Of a DNA stretch of 29,596 nucleotides, positions 15,008 to 21,768 are shown piece by piece (position 1 is the first letter of the stretch; every line of letters starts with the position of its first letter). The notes under the pieces are model-generated. The model was not told the DNA's origin, made no database searches, and saw only the letters and a program-made list of their open reading frames with translations. Location of the stretch: positions 1-29,596 of IMG/VR virus record IMGVR_UViG_3300035179_000050; one strand, written 5' to 3'. A program made the translations under genes and the position numbers. Source of the DNA: a virus.

Positions 15008-15222
15008 CTGTAGTAAAGTCTCCTTATGTCGAAGTACCAGAGTATCGCCGCGTTGCCGAAGCCGAAGAAGCCCATGAAGATTTTGAAGGCGGCATCGCCG
15101 ATCGGAGTACCTGCGGCTAGGGCAGCAATTAATCCAAAGAATATTGCGGCCCCAATCGCCACGAGCGCGATGATTAGTCTAGGCTGATCTGACTCAGCAA
15201 CTTGCGGCTGCGGGTAGGTCAT
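15004..15222 (-). CDS. Two-helix membrane protein
   Basis: 72 residues. 'LIIALVAIGAAIFFGLIAAL' (about 16-35) and 'AAFKIFMGFFGFGNAAILWYF' (about 44-64), then a basic end RRLYYR. The N-terminal part is polar and Pro/Gln-rich. ATG overlaps the protease stop as ATGA (15219-15222). Size and topology are holin-like, and it directly follows a protease gene, but no family is recognised. Confidence 0.65.
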   Translation of the reverse strand: MTYPQPQVAESDQPRLIIALVAIGAAIFFGLIAALAAGTPIGDAAFKIFMGFFGFGNAAILWYFDIRRLYYR

Positions 15223-16520
15223 TTCTCAGTCACGGTGAGCGTGAGTTTCTTCTTCCGTTTCTTCCCTGTTCCCGTGTAGCTTGTCTTCTTGGAGACCGTG
15301 TACGCTGTGCCATAGGTGCAAGTCACCCAAGTCACAAGCTTCTGCACGAAGCAGTAGATCCAAGCCCAGATGTCGCTAGTCCGTTGAAAGTCGGCGTCGC
15401 ATTGCGCTACACCATCGTCGTACTGTTGATCGCAGTTCGTCGGCTGAGGTCCAGACCCGTCTGGGACGCATTTTCCGTCTGTGAAGCTCCAATGCTCATT
15501 TTCAGGGCAGACGTGTGTTTCAGCAGTGATGGCGCGATAATTCTCTGAGCCGCCATACTGGATCCACTTCGCGCAGTTCAGAGTCTCGCTTGGATAATCG
15601 AAGTCGCCAGTTGTTGTCCCTAAGGGCCACTCTGCATCCCAACTGTTTCGTCCATAGAACAGGGCTTTAGTGATCTTTCCGTTGGCGTCTCGCTCCAGTA
15701 CCAAATATGCGAGAGTGTCCCAGCTATGTCCTCCGTCTAAGCCGCCGGTTGGGACTTTCATGTGCCCTGTGAGGTTCTGTGACCAGTCGCTTGTCCAAGG
15801 CGTTCCCATATCTATGACGCCGAAGAAGCGAATGGCTCTGCACATTAGGTCAACCCATTGGCTTTCCATTCCCTCAGGATCGACAAGGGCAAAGTCCTTG
15901 ATCTTGAAATTCTCCGCGTCCTCCATCATGAGAGCTTGGCGCTTGAATGGCCAACTATCAAACTCGGGGTCATTGACATCGTATGGCTTCAGGGCTTCAC
16001 GGCAGATTCCATCTTCCTTCGCTGCGGTCATGACGGTGATCATGTACGCGCCCTCTTGAGGCGGGTTCAGCAATCCGTCGCGGTTGCGTGCATCATTGTA
16101 TATCCAGAGCTTGCAGAGTCCGCCCTTCGGGAATGTTCCAGCTACAAGTTCCAGATTGCCGCACATTCCGGTCGATCCTGGAGCGGTGCAAGACCCCTTA
16201 GGGCCTTGATTGAATCCTTGATTACAAGTGAAGTCCTTGACCGTGCCGTCTGCCATCTTGACGGCTCTCCAGTCCCACGAATCTTCGATGTCAGCTTCAA
16301 GCATCCATCTAGGCATGAAATCTGTTATTGGACGGACCTGGCGAATCTTGGCCTTGTGTTCTTTCTTTGGGAACAGTCTGCCAAACGTCACGACTCCAGG
16401 CTCGTCCTTTCTCTCATCGGGGACGAATTTGCCTGTTCGCACGTTCTTGTGGCGGCTAGGGATGAACCTACCGGGGAAGACTCTGTGGAGTCCTCTCTTC
16501 AGATTGTATTTCACATTCAT
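15219..16520 (-). CDS. Papain-like (C1A) cysteine protease with C-terminal hydrophobic segment
   Basis: 433 residues from ATG at 16518-16520; a TTG two codons earlier is possible and no ribosome site is clear. Residues 1-60 are basic. The C1A core shows 'EDSWDWRA', then 'NQGPKGSCTAPG' with Gln105 (oxyanion) and Cys111, 'KLWIYNDARNRDG' and 'EDGICREALKPYD' as in bacterial C1A proteins, 'DGGHSWDTLAYLVLE' with His265, and 'YGRNSWDAEWPLG' with Asn292. All catalytic residues are present. The C-terminus has extra cysteines, a hydrophobic 'IWAWIYCFVQKLVTWVTC' and a Lys-rich end. It may cut a host surface protein or a virion protein; first gene of a block after a 250-base gap. Confidence 0.85.
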   Translation of the reverse strand: MNVKYNLKRGLHRVFPGRFIPSRHKNVRTGKFVPDERKDEPGVVTFGRLFPKKEHKAKIRQVRPITDFMPRWMLEADIEDSWDWRAVKMADGTVKDFTCNQGFNQGPKGSCTAPGSTGMCGNLELVAGTFPKGGLCKLWIYNDARNRDGLLNPPQEGAYMITVMTAAKEDGICREALKPYDVNDPEFDSWPFKRQALMMEDAENFKIKDFALVDPEGMESQWVDLMCRAIRFFGVIDMGTPWTSDWSQNLTGHMKVPTGGLDGGHSWDTLAYLVLERDANGKITKALFYGRNSWDAEWPLGTTTGDFDYPSETLNCAKWIQYGGSENYRAITAETHVCPENEHWSFTDGKCVPDGSGPQPTNCDQQYDDGVAQCDADFQRTSDIWAWIYCFVQKLVTWVTCTYGTAYTVSKKTSYTGTGKKRKKKLTLTVTEK

Positions 16521-16526
16521 AACCAA

Positions 16527-16776
16527 TCACTAGAAGTTGCGAGCAATCATTGGGCTGCTCGCAGACCCATCACGCGAGTCGACTTTCCCAATCCACCCGG
16601 CACAGAGCCAAGCGATGGGCACGTGACTAGAAAATGGAAAACTTGGCTCAGCATACCCGGGCATCATCGCCTTATGCGAAGCTATTCTAACCCTCCGGAC
16701 CTGGGACCTTGCAGTCTGTATCCCATCATCGGGCTTTTCGGATGCGAATGTGATTCAATCACAAAATACTACAATA
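16527..16776 (-). other. Structured non-coding stretch, possible leader or small RNA
   Basis: No convincing gene. It holds several strong inverted repeats: TGCGAGCA/TGCTCGCA (16538-16545 with 16556-16563, 10-base loop), GAGCCAAG/CTTGGCTC (16605-16612 with 16642-16649), GCATA/TATGC (16651-16655 with 16673-16677) enclosing GGC-ATCATC-GCC-like 16660-16671, CCCATCATCGGG (16722-16733), and the 13-base palindrome GTGATTCAATCAC (16750-16762). The first overlaps the approach to the protease start. The transcribed strand is unproven; minus is assumed because both neighbours are on it. Confidence 0.45.
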
Positions 16777-16881
16777 CTACTTGAGTATCGGGTGCCCACA
16801 AGTCGGGCATACTCGTTTTCGCTCTTTCGGGCCTCTTGGTTCAGGCGTAAGCATCAACGCGATCTGATCATCAAGCGTCAA
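16777..16881 (-). CDS. Very small protein with a CPTCGH knuckle
   Basis: 34 residues from TTG at 16879-16881, overlapping the previous stop as TTGA, to TAG. It reads MTLDDQIALMLTPEPRGPKE and ends 'RVCPTCGHPILK', a single C-x2-C-G-H knuckle. A longer frame to 16965 would overlap the upstream gene by 88 bases. A single knuckle suggests a dimeric metal site or a partner-bound site. Last gene before the structured gap. Confidence 0.4.
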   Translation of the reverse strand: MTLDDQIALMLTPEPRGPKERKRVCPTCGHPILK

Positions 16882-17159
16882 TTGATCACTAGCATTGGAT
16901 GAATGTATGAGAGGCCGCGGTGCAAGAGTTCGCCTTCGTGTAGGCCGGCGAGTGGATAGTGGCAACCGATATGGATTATGACCTCGGCCGTCCCGTCTTG
17001 GGGGCGGTGAGCCTCATTCTCAGCCCGCCGAATCTGATCCGAGCGATCTTCAATGTCACGAACGATGAAGTCCCTTGGGCGCCGGTCCCCGCGACGCCGG
17101 GCAAGAGAAACGAGTTTGCTCAGCCAAGCGGTTCTTCGATTGCGGTGCTTGCTAGGCAT
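16878..17159 (-). CDS. Arg-rich small protein, unknown
   Basis: 93 residues from ATG at 17157-17159 (TTAGGAAAT upstream, a weak ribosome site). The N-terminal half is highly basic ('RNRRTAW', 'RRRGDRRPRDFIVRDIEDR'), the remainder mixed with 'GTAEVIIHIGCHYPLAGLHEGE'. Third-base composition is like the neighbouring genes. The frame has no recognised domain. Reading is less certain than for the genes around it because an opposite-strand frame is also open. Confidence 0.5.
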   Translation of the reverse strand: MPSKHRNRRTAWLSKLVSLARRRGDRRPRDFIVRDIEDRSDQIRRAENEAHRPQDGTAEVIIHIGCHYPLAGLHEGELLHRGLSYIHPMLVIN

Positions 17160-17203
17160 ATTTCCTAAAGCCTCCGCTAGTGGCCACCCAACTCGAAAGC
17201 AAG

Positions 17204-17344
17204 TCAGGCAACCTCAGCCACTTCATTCGTAGGCGACAGCGAGTGAGAGAGACTGTGATGGTGACCCCATTTAAGTGGCGACATGCAGAATGTCATGCCA
17301 GAGATGCGTCGGACACATCCTTTCTGTCCTAGGACCTCCTGCAT
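17204..17344 (-). CDS. Doubtful small reading frame, 46 residues
   Basis: ATG at 17342-17344, four bases after the stop of the upstream membrane protein gene, to TGA at 17204. Begins MQEVLGQKGCVRRISGMTFC, then a His/Ser-rich stretch. The only support is its position in an otherwise packed operon; no ribosome site and no recognisable domain. The rest of 17160-17347 holds nothing else I can name. Confidence 0.3.
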   Translation of the reverse strand: MQEVLGQKGCVRRISGMTFCMSPLKWGHHHSLSHSLSPTNEVAEVA

Positions 17345-17347
17345 GGC

Positions 17348-17539
17348 CTAAGGTACGATGCGCAAGAGCATCAAGATGAAAACAGCGATAAGCCACCAGC
17401 CCGCGAGGCGTCCGATCAAACCCTCCCCGAGTTTCGTGAAGAGATCTCCGATTGATGTCGGGTCCGCTTCTCTGACAACATCCCAAGATCCCAAGCATAG
17501 CACTAGAACGAAGGCGCCGAAGATGATTTCATTGATCAA
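17348..17539 (-). CDS. Two-helix membrane protein
   Basis: 63 residues from TTG at 17537-17539 (TTGA overlap with the upstream stop). 'INEIIFGAFVLVLCLGSW' (2-19) and 'LAGWWLIAVFILMLLRIV' (45-62) are hydrophobic and flank a polar, amphipathic middle (EADPTSIGDLFTKLGEGL). Hairpin topology in the membrane is likely. No family recognised. Confidence 0.6.
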   Translation of the reverse strand: MINEIIFGAFVLVLCLGSWDVVREADPTSIGDLFTKLGEGLIGRLAGWWLIAVFILMLLRIVP

Positions 17540-17934
17540 GACTTCTCTCCCTCGAACTTCGCCTTGAGCCGCTCGTATGTGTCTCGGTCGTAACGTTCTT
17601 GCTCTACGGCTTGTGATTTGTCTTCGATCGCTCTAATCTCTTCTGCAAGCCGCTTGGCGGCCTCAGGCTGACACAGTTCGAGGTACCAATAGAGATAGCA
17701 GTCGACAGATTGAGGCCAGCCAAGGATGACAAGGTCACAGTCCTCCTCATATTCGTATTCTGCTTTCATGAAGAGGACGGTATTGTCGCTGAACTCTATG
17801 AAACCATAAGGGCTCAGTCCGATGTCGTCCACTCTCGACAGGGTCTTGCCGATCGCTTGTTTCGCTGTTATCGGCTGCGGTAGATTCAATTCTTTGATAC
17901 GCTGACCAAGGAGTGCGACGGCTTCATCATTCAT
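17536..17934 (-). CDS. Acidic protein of unknown function
   Basis: 132 residues, GAGGTGAGAGAG just before the ATG. A helix 'DEAVALLGQRIKELNL', a strand-rich part 'LSPYGFIEFSDNTVLFMKAEYEYEEDCDLVIL' split by turns, and a C-terminal charged helix (EIRAIEDKSQAVEQERYDRD) make a compact alpha/beta protein. No motif recognised. It heads the small group with the membrane gene downstream. Confidence 0.65.
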   Translation of the reverse strand: MNDEAVALLGQRIKELNLPQPITAKQAIGKTLSRVDDIGLSPYGFIEFSDNTVLFMKAEYEYEEDCDLVILGWPQSVDCYLYWYLELCQPEAAKRLAEEIRAIEDKSQAVEQERYDRDTYERLKAKFEGEKS

Positions 17935-17969
17935 TCTCTCTCACCTCTCTTAGAACCTATCATGGGCGT

Positions 17970-18182
17970 TCATCGTCTGGTAACAATCATCATCTCAGGC
18001 TTCAGGTCAGCCGCTGGCATGCGGTCTAGACTGTCCACTCGTTCGAGACGAAATTCAGACCCTGGTTCGGACTCGCTGAGAAACTTCTCAAATCTCTGTC
18101 TAGCTTGTTCCGTCGTCAGATCCCGTGCCAGCAAGACGAGACCTGAGTGGCCTCCGTACAGGTCGAAGGACTTGCCGCTCAT
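17970..18182 (-). CDS. Small alpha/beta protein
   Basis: 70 residues. Starts MSGKSFDLYGGHSGLVLLAR, then a helix 'TTEQARQRFEKFLSE' and a strand 'SEFRLERVD', ending 'LKPEMMIVTRR'. Its ATG overlaps the RHH gene stop as ATGA, so the two are coupled and might be partners; a small RHH gene followed by a small gene can be an antitoxin-toxin pair, but nothing in this sequence shows a toxin. Unknown. Confidence 0.6.
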   Translation of the reverse strand: MSGKSFDLYGGHSGLVLLARDLTTEQARQRFEKFLSESEPGSEFRLERVDSLDRMPAADLKPEMMIVTRR

Positions 18183-18328
18183 GTTTGATCAACCTTCTCC
18201 ATCACGGTGCGCCTGATAAAGCCGCTTCGATCCTCCCTGTGCTCCTTGCAGTAGTCATCCAACTTCTTCAAGTCATCCGGAGATAGGTTGATGATGACCC
18301 GCTCCGTGAGACTTTTCTCCCTCTTCAT
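18179..18328 (-). CDS. Ribbon-helix-helix DNA-binding protein
   Basis: 49 residues from ATG at 18326-18328, with GAAGGT 7 bases upstream; an open frame extends further up but overlaps the preceding gene. 'SLTERVIINLSPDDLKKLDD' then 'REDRSGFIRRTVMEKVD' gives one strand and two helices of the MetJ/Arc-type RHH fold (strand RVIINLS, helix DDLKKLDDYCK, helix RSGFIRRTVME). It likely dimerises and represses nearby promoters. Coupled to the next gene by ATGA. Confidence 0.8.
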   Translation of the reverse strand: MKREKSLTERVIINLSPDDLKKLDDYCKEHREDRSGFIRRTVMEKVDQT

Positions 18329-18353
18329 TTGCTGACCTTCTGCACGACCTCCA

Positions 18354-18767
18354 TCATTCGATGTACACGACTCCATGTCCGCCACAAGCCGGGCAGGCAT
18401 GACCATCCCTCTTGTCGACGCCCGTGCCATCACACTTGTCGCATGTTTCCGTCTTGGGTTTCGTGATTTTCTCTCGAGCTGCCTCACTCAGCGGCGGTCC
18501 GCCTGGAAAGAAACTGGAAAGCGGCGGCGTCGGGTTGCCAGGATGGTGCCGAACTATGTACTCTCTCCAGGCTTGTCGGCAGAGATCAGCTTTTGACCAT
18601 CCATTGTGTTTCTCTCGCTTGAGGAGTTCCTTCTCCATCTCCAAGAGCTTAACCCCCTCCTCATTCACTGGAACGTCAAATGTGCGTTGGACGCGAGCTC
18701 CTGGTGTTTGTTTGTTTGTTTGTTTTAAAACATGGTCCGGTTGGTTGGTTGGTTGGTTGTCACTCAT
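18354..18767 (-). CDS. DnaJ-type zinc-finger protein with putative RHH-like N-terminal part
   Basis: 137 residues. After a Gln/Asn/Thr-rich low-complexity start (residues 1-22, encoded by two tetranucleotide repeat tracts) comes 'QRTFDVPVNEEGVKLLEME' and 'WSKADLCRQAWREYIV', suggestive of an RHH-like fold, then a Pro-rich linker and 'CDKCDGTGVDKRDGHACPAC' with GGHG following (C109, C112, C125, C128). This C-x2-C-x-G-x-G pair is the DnaJ central zinc-finger repeat. In the host it could act as a DNA-binding or protein-binding adaptor. Its ATG overlaps the stop of the upstream gene. Confidence 0.7.
   Translation of the reverse strand: MSDNQPTNQPDHVLKQTNKQTPGARVQRTFDVPVNEEGVKLLEMEKELLKREKHNGWSKADLCRQAWREYIVRHHPGNPTPPLSSFFPGGPPLSEAAREKITKPKTETCDKCDGTGVDKRDGHACPACGGHGVVYIE
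18706..18725. repeat. Tetranucleotide tract (GTTT)5
   Basis: Five exact GTTT units on the plus strand, read as AAAC on the coding strand within codons about 14-20 of the DnaJ-type zinc-finger gene. A change by one unit would shift the frame of that gene. Confidence 0.95.
18739..18758. repeat. Tetranucleotide tract (GGTT)5
   Basis: Five exact GGTT units on the plus strand, read as AACC on the coding strand, covering codons about 4-10 of the same gene and ending 9 bases inside the ATG. Gain or loss of a unit would move the rest of the gene out of frame. Confidence 0.95.
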
Positions 18768-19108
18768 TTTCCAAGACCACCGGTATTTCCACTGTAGACT
18801 AACGCCTTCATCACCCTGGCGATAGTACGCACGTTGAGGTCTGGGGGCAAGCCGTACTTCATGGCTAGCGCTTGAAATCGGTCTCTTTGCTTATCCGAAT
18901 CGTCTACTCGCAACTTCACGAATAGGTTCCCATTCTCGAGTAAGCGCATGCCGACAACGGTTCCAAGGAAACGCGACCCTACTGAGACAGGTTCACCAAG
19001 CCTGATCGGGGCCTCGGGGATCCTCTGAAAGATCAGACTGAGTGTACCGCAGAACTGAGTCTCGACGCAGTGATTACTGCAGGGACACAAATCACATCTA
19101 GAAGTCAT
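18764..19108 (-). CDS. Protein with N-terminal cysteine cluster
   Basis: 114 residues. The first 20 hold C-x2-C-x-C-x3-C and a fifth Cys (RCDLCPCSNHCVETQFC), a probable zinc or Fe-S site. A beta-rich middle follows (VGSRFLGTVVGMRLLENGNL, then 'FVKLRVDD') and a helical end with 'LPPDLNVRTIARVMKALVY'. It overlaps the zinc-finger gene as ATGA. No family recognised; the C-terminal part could contact nucleic acid. Confidence 0.65.
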   Translation of the reverse strand: MTSRCDLCPCSNHCVETQFCGTLSLIFQRIPEAPIRLGEPVSVGSRFLGTVVGMRLLENGNLFVKLRVDDSDKQRDRFQALAMKYGLPPDLNVRTIARVMKALVYSGNTGGLGK

Positions 19109-19109
19109 C

Positions 19110-19505
19110 TCAAGCAGCCTCTTTGGGGTGGGATCCTGTGAGGACTGCGAGTGCGTGAAGGAACGCCTTCACCAGTTCCCTGTGCTTGAGCAGTTGTTCT
19201 TCAGTGAAGTATTGTGGCGGCGGTATGCCTTCCTTGATGGTTTCGCTTGCCTTGAAGGCGTCATGATCTCGCTGAGTCTGCTTCACATGAAAGGGGCCCT
19301 GCACGTCGATTGGGACTCCGTTGAGCCAGAAATCGTAGCGGCCATCCTGCGACTTGAAGGAGACTGTGTCGAACTCGCGGCTGAGTTCTTCGAGGATCCG
19401 GCGCATCACCCGCTCCAATTTGGTATCTTCAAGTTTGCGTGGGTGTTTCGGCGTGTACTGGTGAGTTGTCGTCCAGCGAGCATGACTCATCGCGATGCGG
19501 CTCAT
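19110..19505 (-). CDS. PD-(D/E)XK-like nuclease domain protein
   Basis: 131 residues. After a basic N-terminus a helix 'KLERVMRRILEELSREF' leads to 'YDFWLNGVPIDVQGPFH' and 'QRDHDAFKASETIKEGI', which resembles the restriction-like core of Vsr/DUF559-type proteins (strand with D, then D/E-x-x/Q, a conserved H and R/K before a helix). The exact catalytic set (D of YDF, D of IDVQG, H, K of FKAS) is a reading by eye. ATG overlaps the previous stop as ATGA. If active it may nick DNA in recombination or restriction. Confidence 0.5.
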   Translation of the reverse strand: MSRIAMSHARWTTTHQYTPKHPRKLEDTKLERVMRRILEELSREFDTVSFKSQDGRYDFWLNGVPIDVQGPFHVKQTQRDHDAFKASETIKEGIPPPQYFTEEQLLKHRELVKAFLHALAVLTGSHPKEAA

Positions 19506-20227
19506 GGCTTCGGGAACTCCTTCATGCGATACAGGTCACCGAGTTCTCTGACAATGCTATCCTTCACGAAGATTGGAATCTTGAGTGCGTCTGCTTGACC
19601 CATGAGGGAGGCGACCCAATGCGCTTCGAGGGGAACCCTTCTGCTTCCCGTCAGTTTTCCGACGACGATCCAGTCTAGCAGTTCGCCGAGTTTCTTGGGG
19701 ATTGAGATCAGTCCGAGAAGGGGTTCGCAGGAGAGGAAGAATTTGCCGTTTGAGGGAATGTCTTCTGCAACCAGTTTCTCCAAGAGGGGAATCTCGCTCT
19801 GTTGAGTGACCGTAACGCCAAGCCAGACATTCTCCGGGAAGGTGCTATCGTCAGGAATTCCCTCGGGCGATTTCGTGAGCAACTGAAAAATCACATCGTC
19901 AGCACTCGGCTCGCGTATCTTGTCGAGGACAGCATCACGCCACTCTGCCCGAGTCCACTCCGCGAACAAGTCAGCTACGGAGCATACGAAGATGAGCCAT
20001 GTTTTCGGAAAGGCCCTCACGATCCAAGGCTTGCGCCAGTGATTGTCGGCCTCCGCCGGACCCTTAATCTGCCCAATCTCAGAGAGCCGGTCAGGGTGAA
20101 ACGTTGGCTCAAATGAGCGGTGGAAACGCTCGTAGCCCCGCTTCGCGTAGCAGTACCAACATTCATGCTTGCATCCTGAAACGGGATTCGTTGTGAAGTC
20201 GCAGGTTTCGATCTTTGTCCGATTCAT
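19502..20227 (-). CDS. DUF5131 (phage Gp37/Gp68-like) radical-SAM-like protein
   Basis: 241 residues from ATG at 20225-20227 (ATGA overlap; 11 codons shorter than the longest frame). It has 'TNPVSGCKHECWYCYAKR' with Cys19, Cys23, Cys26 spaced C-x3-C-x2-C as in radical SAM enzymes, then 'LIFVCSVADLFAEW', 'FQLLTKSPEG', 'ENVWLGVTV', 'KFFLSCEPLLG' and 'DWIVVGKLTG'. These are the landmark blocks of the DUF5131 family, frequent in phage genomes. The chemistry is not known; a [4Fe-4S] cluster at the cysteines is expected. Length is normal. Confidence 0.88.
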   Translation of the reverse strand: MNRTKIETCDFTTNPVSGCKHECWYCYAKRGYERFHRSFEPTFHPDRLSEIGQIKGPAEADNHWRKPWIVRAFPKTWLIFVCSVADLFAEWTRAEWRDAVLDKIREPSADDVIFQLLTKSPEGIPDDSTFPENVWLGVTVTQQSEIPLLEKLVAEDIPSNGKFFLSCEPLLGLISIPKKLGELLDWIVVGKLTGSRRVPLEAHWVASLMGQADALKIPIFVKDSIVRELGDLYRMKEFPKP

Positions 20228-20388
20228 TGACGGCTCCTCCGAGCGATGACTTCGGCGCAACTCTCCGAACAGAAGTACGTGTGATAGGTGACGCCGCCAA
20301 TCTGGACGGTTCTAGGAATGGCGTGAGATCTCGGCGTGATGACCTTGGAGCACGCTGGATTCTGGCAGCGCAGAGAAGAAGTAGTCAT
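20224..20388 (-). CDS. Small zinc-finger protein
   Basis: 54 residues from ATG at 20386-20388, which overlaps the stop of the next upstream mini-gene as ATGA. 'LRCQNPACSKVI' and 'YHTYFCSESCAEVIARR' give C-x4-C and C-x3-C pairs, like a TRASH/MYM-type zinc module. It precedes the DUF5131 gene with ATGA coupling. Function unknown. Confidence 0.65.
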   Translation of the reverse strand: MTTSSLRCQNPACSKVITPRSHAIPRTVQIGGVTYHTYFCSESCAEVIARRSRQ

Positions 20389-20507
20389 GTCATCATCTTC
20401 CCGCATCTGCTGCAGAACCAGTTCCCGTCCCGGCGCCTGTAGTCTTGCATGGCGCCACACTCACTGCACAACAGGTTCCTTACCGGGGCGGATTGATCGG
20501 CGCTCAA
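20385..20507 (-). CDS. Zinc-ribbon mini-protein, 40 residues
   Basis: TTG at 20505-20507 overlaps the stop of the methyltransferase gene (TTGA), and its TGA overlaps the ATG of the next gene (ATGA). It reads 'NLLCSECGAMQDYRRRDGNW' then FCSRCGKMMT: a classic two-knuckle zinc ribbon (C-x2-C-G ... C-x2-C-G). The two coupled junctions and perfect ribbon make it a real gene despite its size. Confidence 0.7.
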   Translation of the reverse strand: MSADQSAPVRNLLCSECGAMQDYRRRDGNWFCSRCGKMMT

Positions 20508-21403
20508 GCAGCGGCAGCCTCCGTGATCGGCGCCGCCAGTAGTTTCTCCGTATGCTTCGGCTCTGTGAATCTCAAGATCGCTTGCGCGATGGCGGTTGCT
20601 GTTTCAACATTCACCGCATCTGCCACCGCTTTGATCGCGACCGTGCGATTCGGCCACTTGTAGTCCGCTGGGAAGCCTTGAATCATTCCAAGTTCCTTCG
20701 TCGTTAGAGGCCGAAACTCGCCGACATGCGAGATAGCGAAGAATCGATTTGTACCCGTCACCGTCCAGCATGGTAACTCGGTGCTGCGGTAGGATTCGCC
20801 GTGACGGTTCGGATAGTCGCGTCGACCAAGGAAAGGCTCGTCATTGGCCAGGATCGGGCGAACGGGTAGCCATGGCTGCAGAGGCTTCGAGAACAAGCGC
20901 CCCTGGATCAGTTGGCTCCCACGCTTGGCCAAGGGCCAACTCCGATGTCTCAACTCAGGGATTGGGTAGTTGCCTGCGAACATGCGAAAACGAATCTGGC
21001 GAGCCCCATAGTCAGCTGCATTGAGCGTCTTAGGCCGCCGCGTCCAAGGCAACTTCAACGCGACCGGCGGAACATTCTCGAGGACCCACCACTTTGGCTT
21101 CACTCGATCCACGATTTGTAGGAAGCGATTCGTCAGCGTCATGTCTTCGGTGCGACGGACAGTCTTGTTGGCCAAGCTGAAGGATGCGCAGGGAGTTGAA
21201 CCGAGCAGGACATCACATTTCGGCAATTTGCTTTCGTCGAGTTTCAGGATGTCCTCCTGCCAGACCGTGACATCTGGATGGTTCTGTTCGTAGGTGCGGA
21301 GTCTTGCCTCATCAACGTCGACGCCCAGCACTACCTCGAAGCCTACTCTCTCGAAGCCGAGACTGAACCCGCCCGCCCCGCAGAAGAGATCAACGACTTT
21401 CAA
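20504..21403 (-). CDS. C5 cytosine-specific DNA methyltransferase
   Basis: 299 residues from TTG at 21401-21403 (TTGA overlap). Motif I 'DLFCGAGGFSLGF' (5-17), motif II/III 'VLGVDVDEARLRTYEQNHP', motif IV 'GSTPCASFS' with catalytic Cys72, motif VI 'WWVLENVPP' (ENV), motif VIII 'ARQIRFRMF' (QxRxR) and motif X-like 'PLTTKELGMIQGFP' are all present. It would make 5-methylcytosine at a specific site; the target cannot be read. No matching restriction enzyme lies beside it, so it is an orphan methyltransferase of the viral protective type. Confidence 0.92.
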   Translation of the reverse strand: MKVVDLFCGAGGFSLGFERVGFEVVLGVDVDEARLRTYEQNHPDVTVWQEDILKLDESKLPKCDVLLGSTPCASFSLANKTVRRTEDMTLTNRFLQIVDRVKPKWWVLENVPPVALKLPWTRRPKTLNAADYGARQIRFRMFAGNYPIPELRHRSWPLAKRGSQLIQGRLFSKPLQPWLPVRPILANDEPFLGRRDYPNRHGESYRSTELPCWTVTGTNRFFAISHVGEFRPLTTKELGMIQGFPADYKWPNRTVAIKAVADAVNVETATAIAQAILRFTEPKHTEKLLAAPITEAAAA

Positions 21404-21768
21404 GCAGATCCCTTTGCGATTGTTCCTTGGAGGAGTTGACGGTGAACACTTGACATCGTGGTCCGACGCTTCTTGGCAAGTTCTTTCACAGCGTTCTTGT
21501 CGGCAACTGTGAGCCTAGTCGCTAGAATGGCGCTCAAACGGCCGTGACTTCGTTTCTGCATTCTGCGTGAGAGTGCCGGCAGTTTCCGAATGTTCTGCCA
21601 GGGTTCACGGAGGACGGTCCTGAGACCAATATCATCGAAAGCGGCCAAGTCTTCGCGAGCAATCTGAAGCATCCGGAGAATGACGCGACTCTCACTGATG
21701 TCAGCGACTCGATGCGCCTGGTAGATCCAAGTCTGCATCTCGACGCTGAATCTGACGCCCCGACTCAC
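21400..21768 (-). CDS. RHH-like regulatory protein, first of a tandem pair
   Basis: 122 residues from GTG at 21766-21768 (GTGA overlap). 'GVRFSVEMQTWIYQAHRV' then 'SESRVILRMLQIAREDL' aligns with the start of the neighbouring protein (21765-22163), which has 'GIAIPHELHAVIQEYAM' and 'VNHVIVRMLQVARLHI'; an RHH-like strand-helix-helix is likely. Further on 'KRSHGRLSAILATRLTVADK' is a basic helical part. It may be a DNA-binding protein that regulates the operon. Coupled to the methyltransferase by TTGA. Confidence 0.6.
   Translation of the reverse strand: MSRGVRFSVEMQTWIYQAHRVADISESRVILRMLQIAREDLAAFDDIGLRTVLREPWQNIRKLPALSRRMQKRSHGRLSAILATRLTVADKNAVKELAKKRRTTMSSVHRQLLQGTIAKGSA

Noticed and set aside
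16527-16776. Box C/D guide RNA in the structured gap
   Set aside because: GATGATG is present twice but not a proper RTGATGA box followed by a D box at normal spacing with terminal stem.
15858-16784. 308-codon open frame on the plus strand
   Set aside because: It runs opposite the papain-like protease, whose motifs are complete, has no recognisable domain, and its last part crosses the hairpin-rich gap.
17271-17498. 75-codon minus frame
   Set aside because: It shadows the two-helix membrane protein gene at 17348-17539, which has the TTGA coupling.
18328-18487. N-terminal extension of the RHH gene at 18179
   Set aside because: It overlaps the zinc-finger gene in another frame, and the ATG at 18326-18328 with GAAGGT suits the RHH fold exactly.
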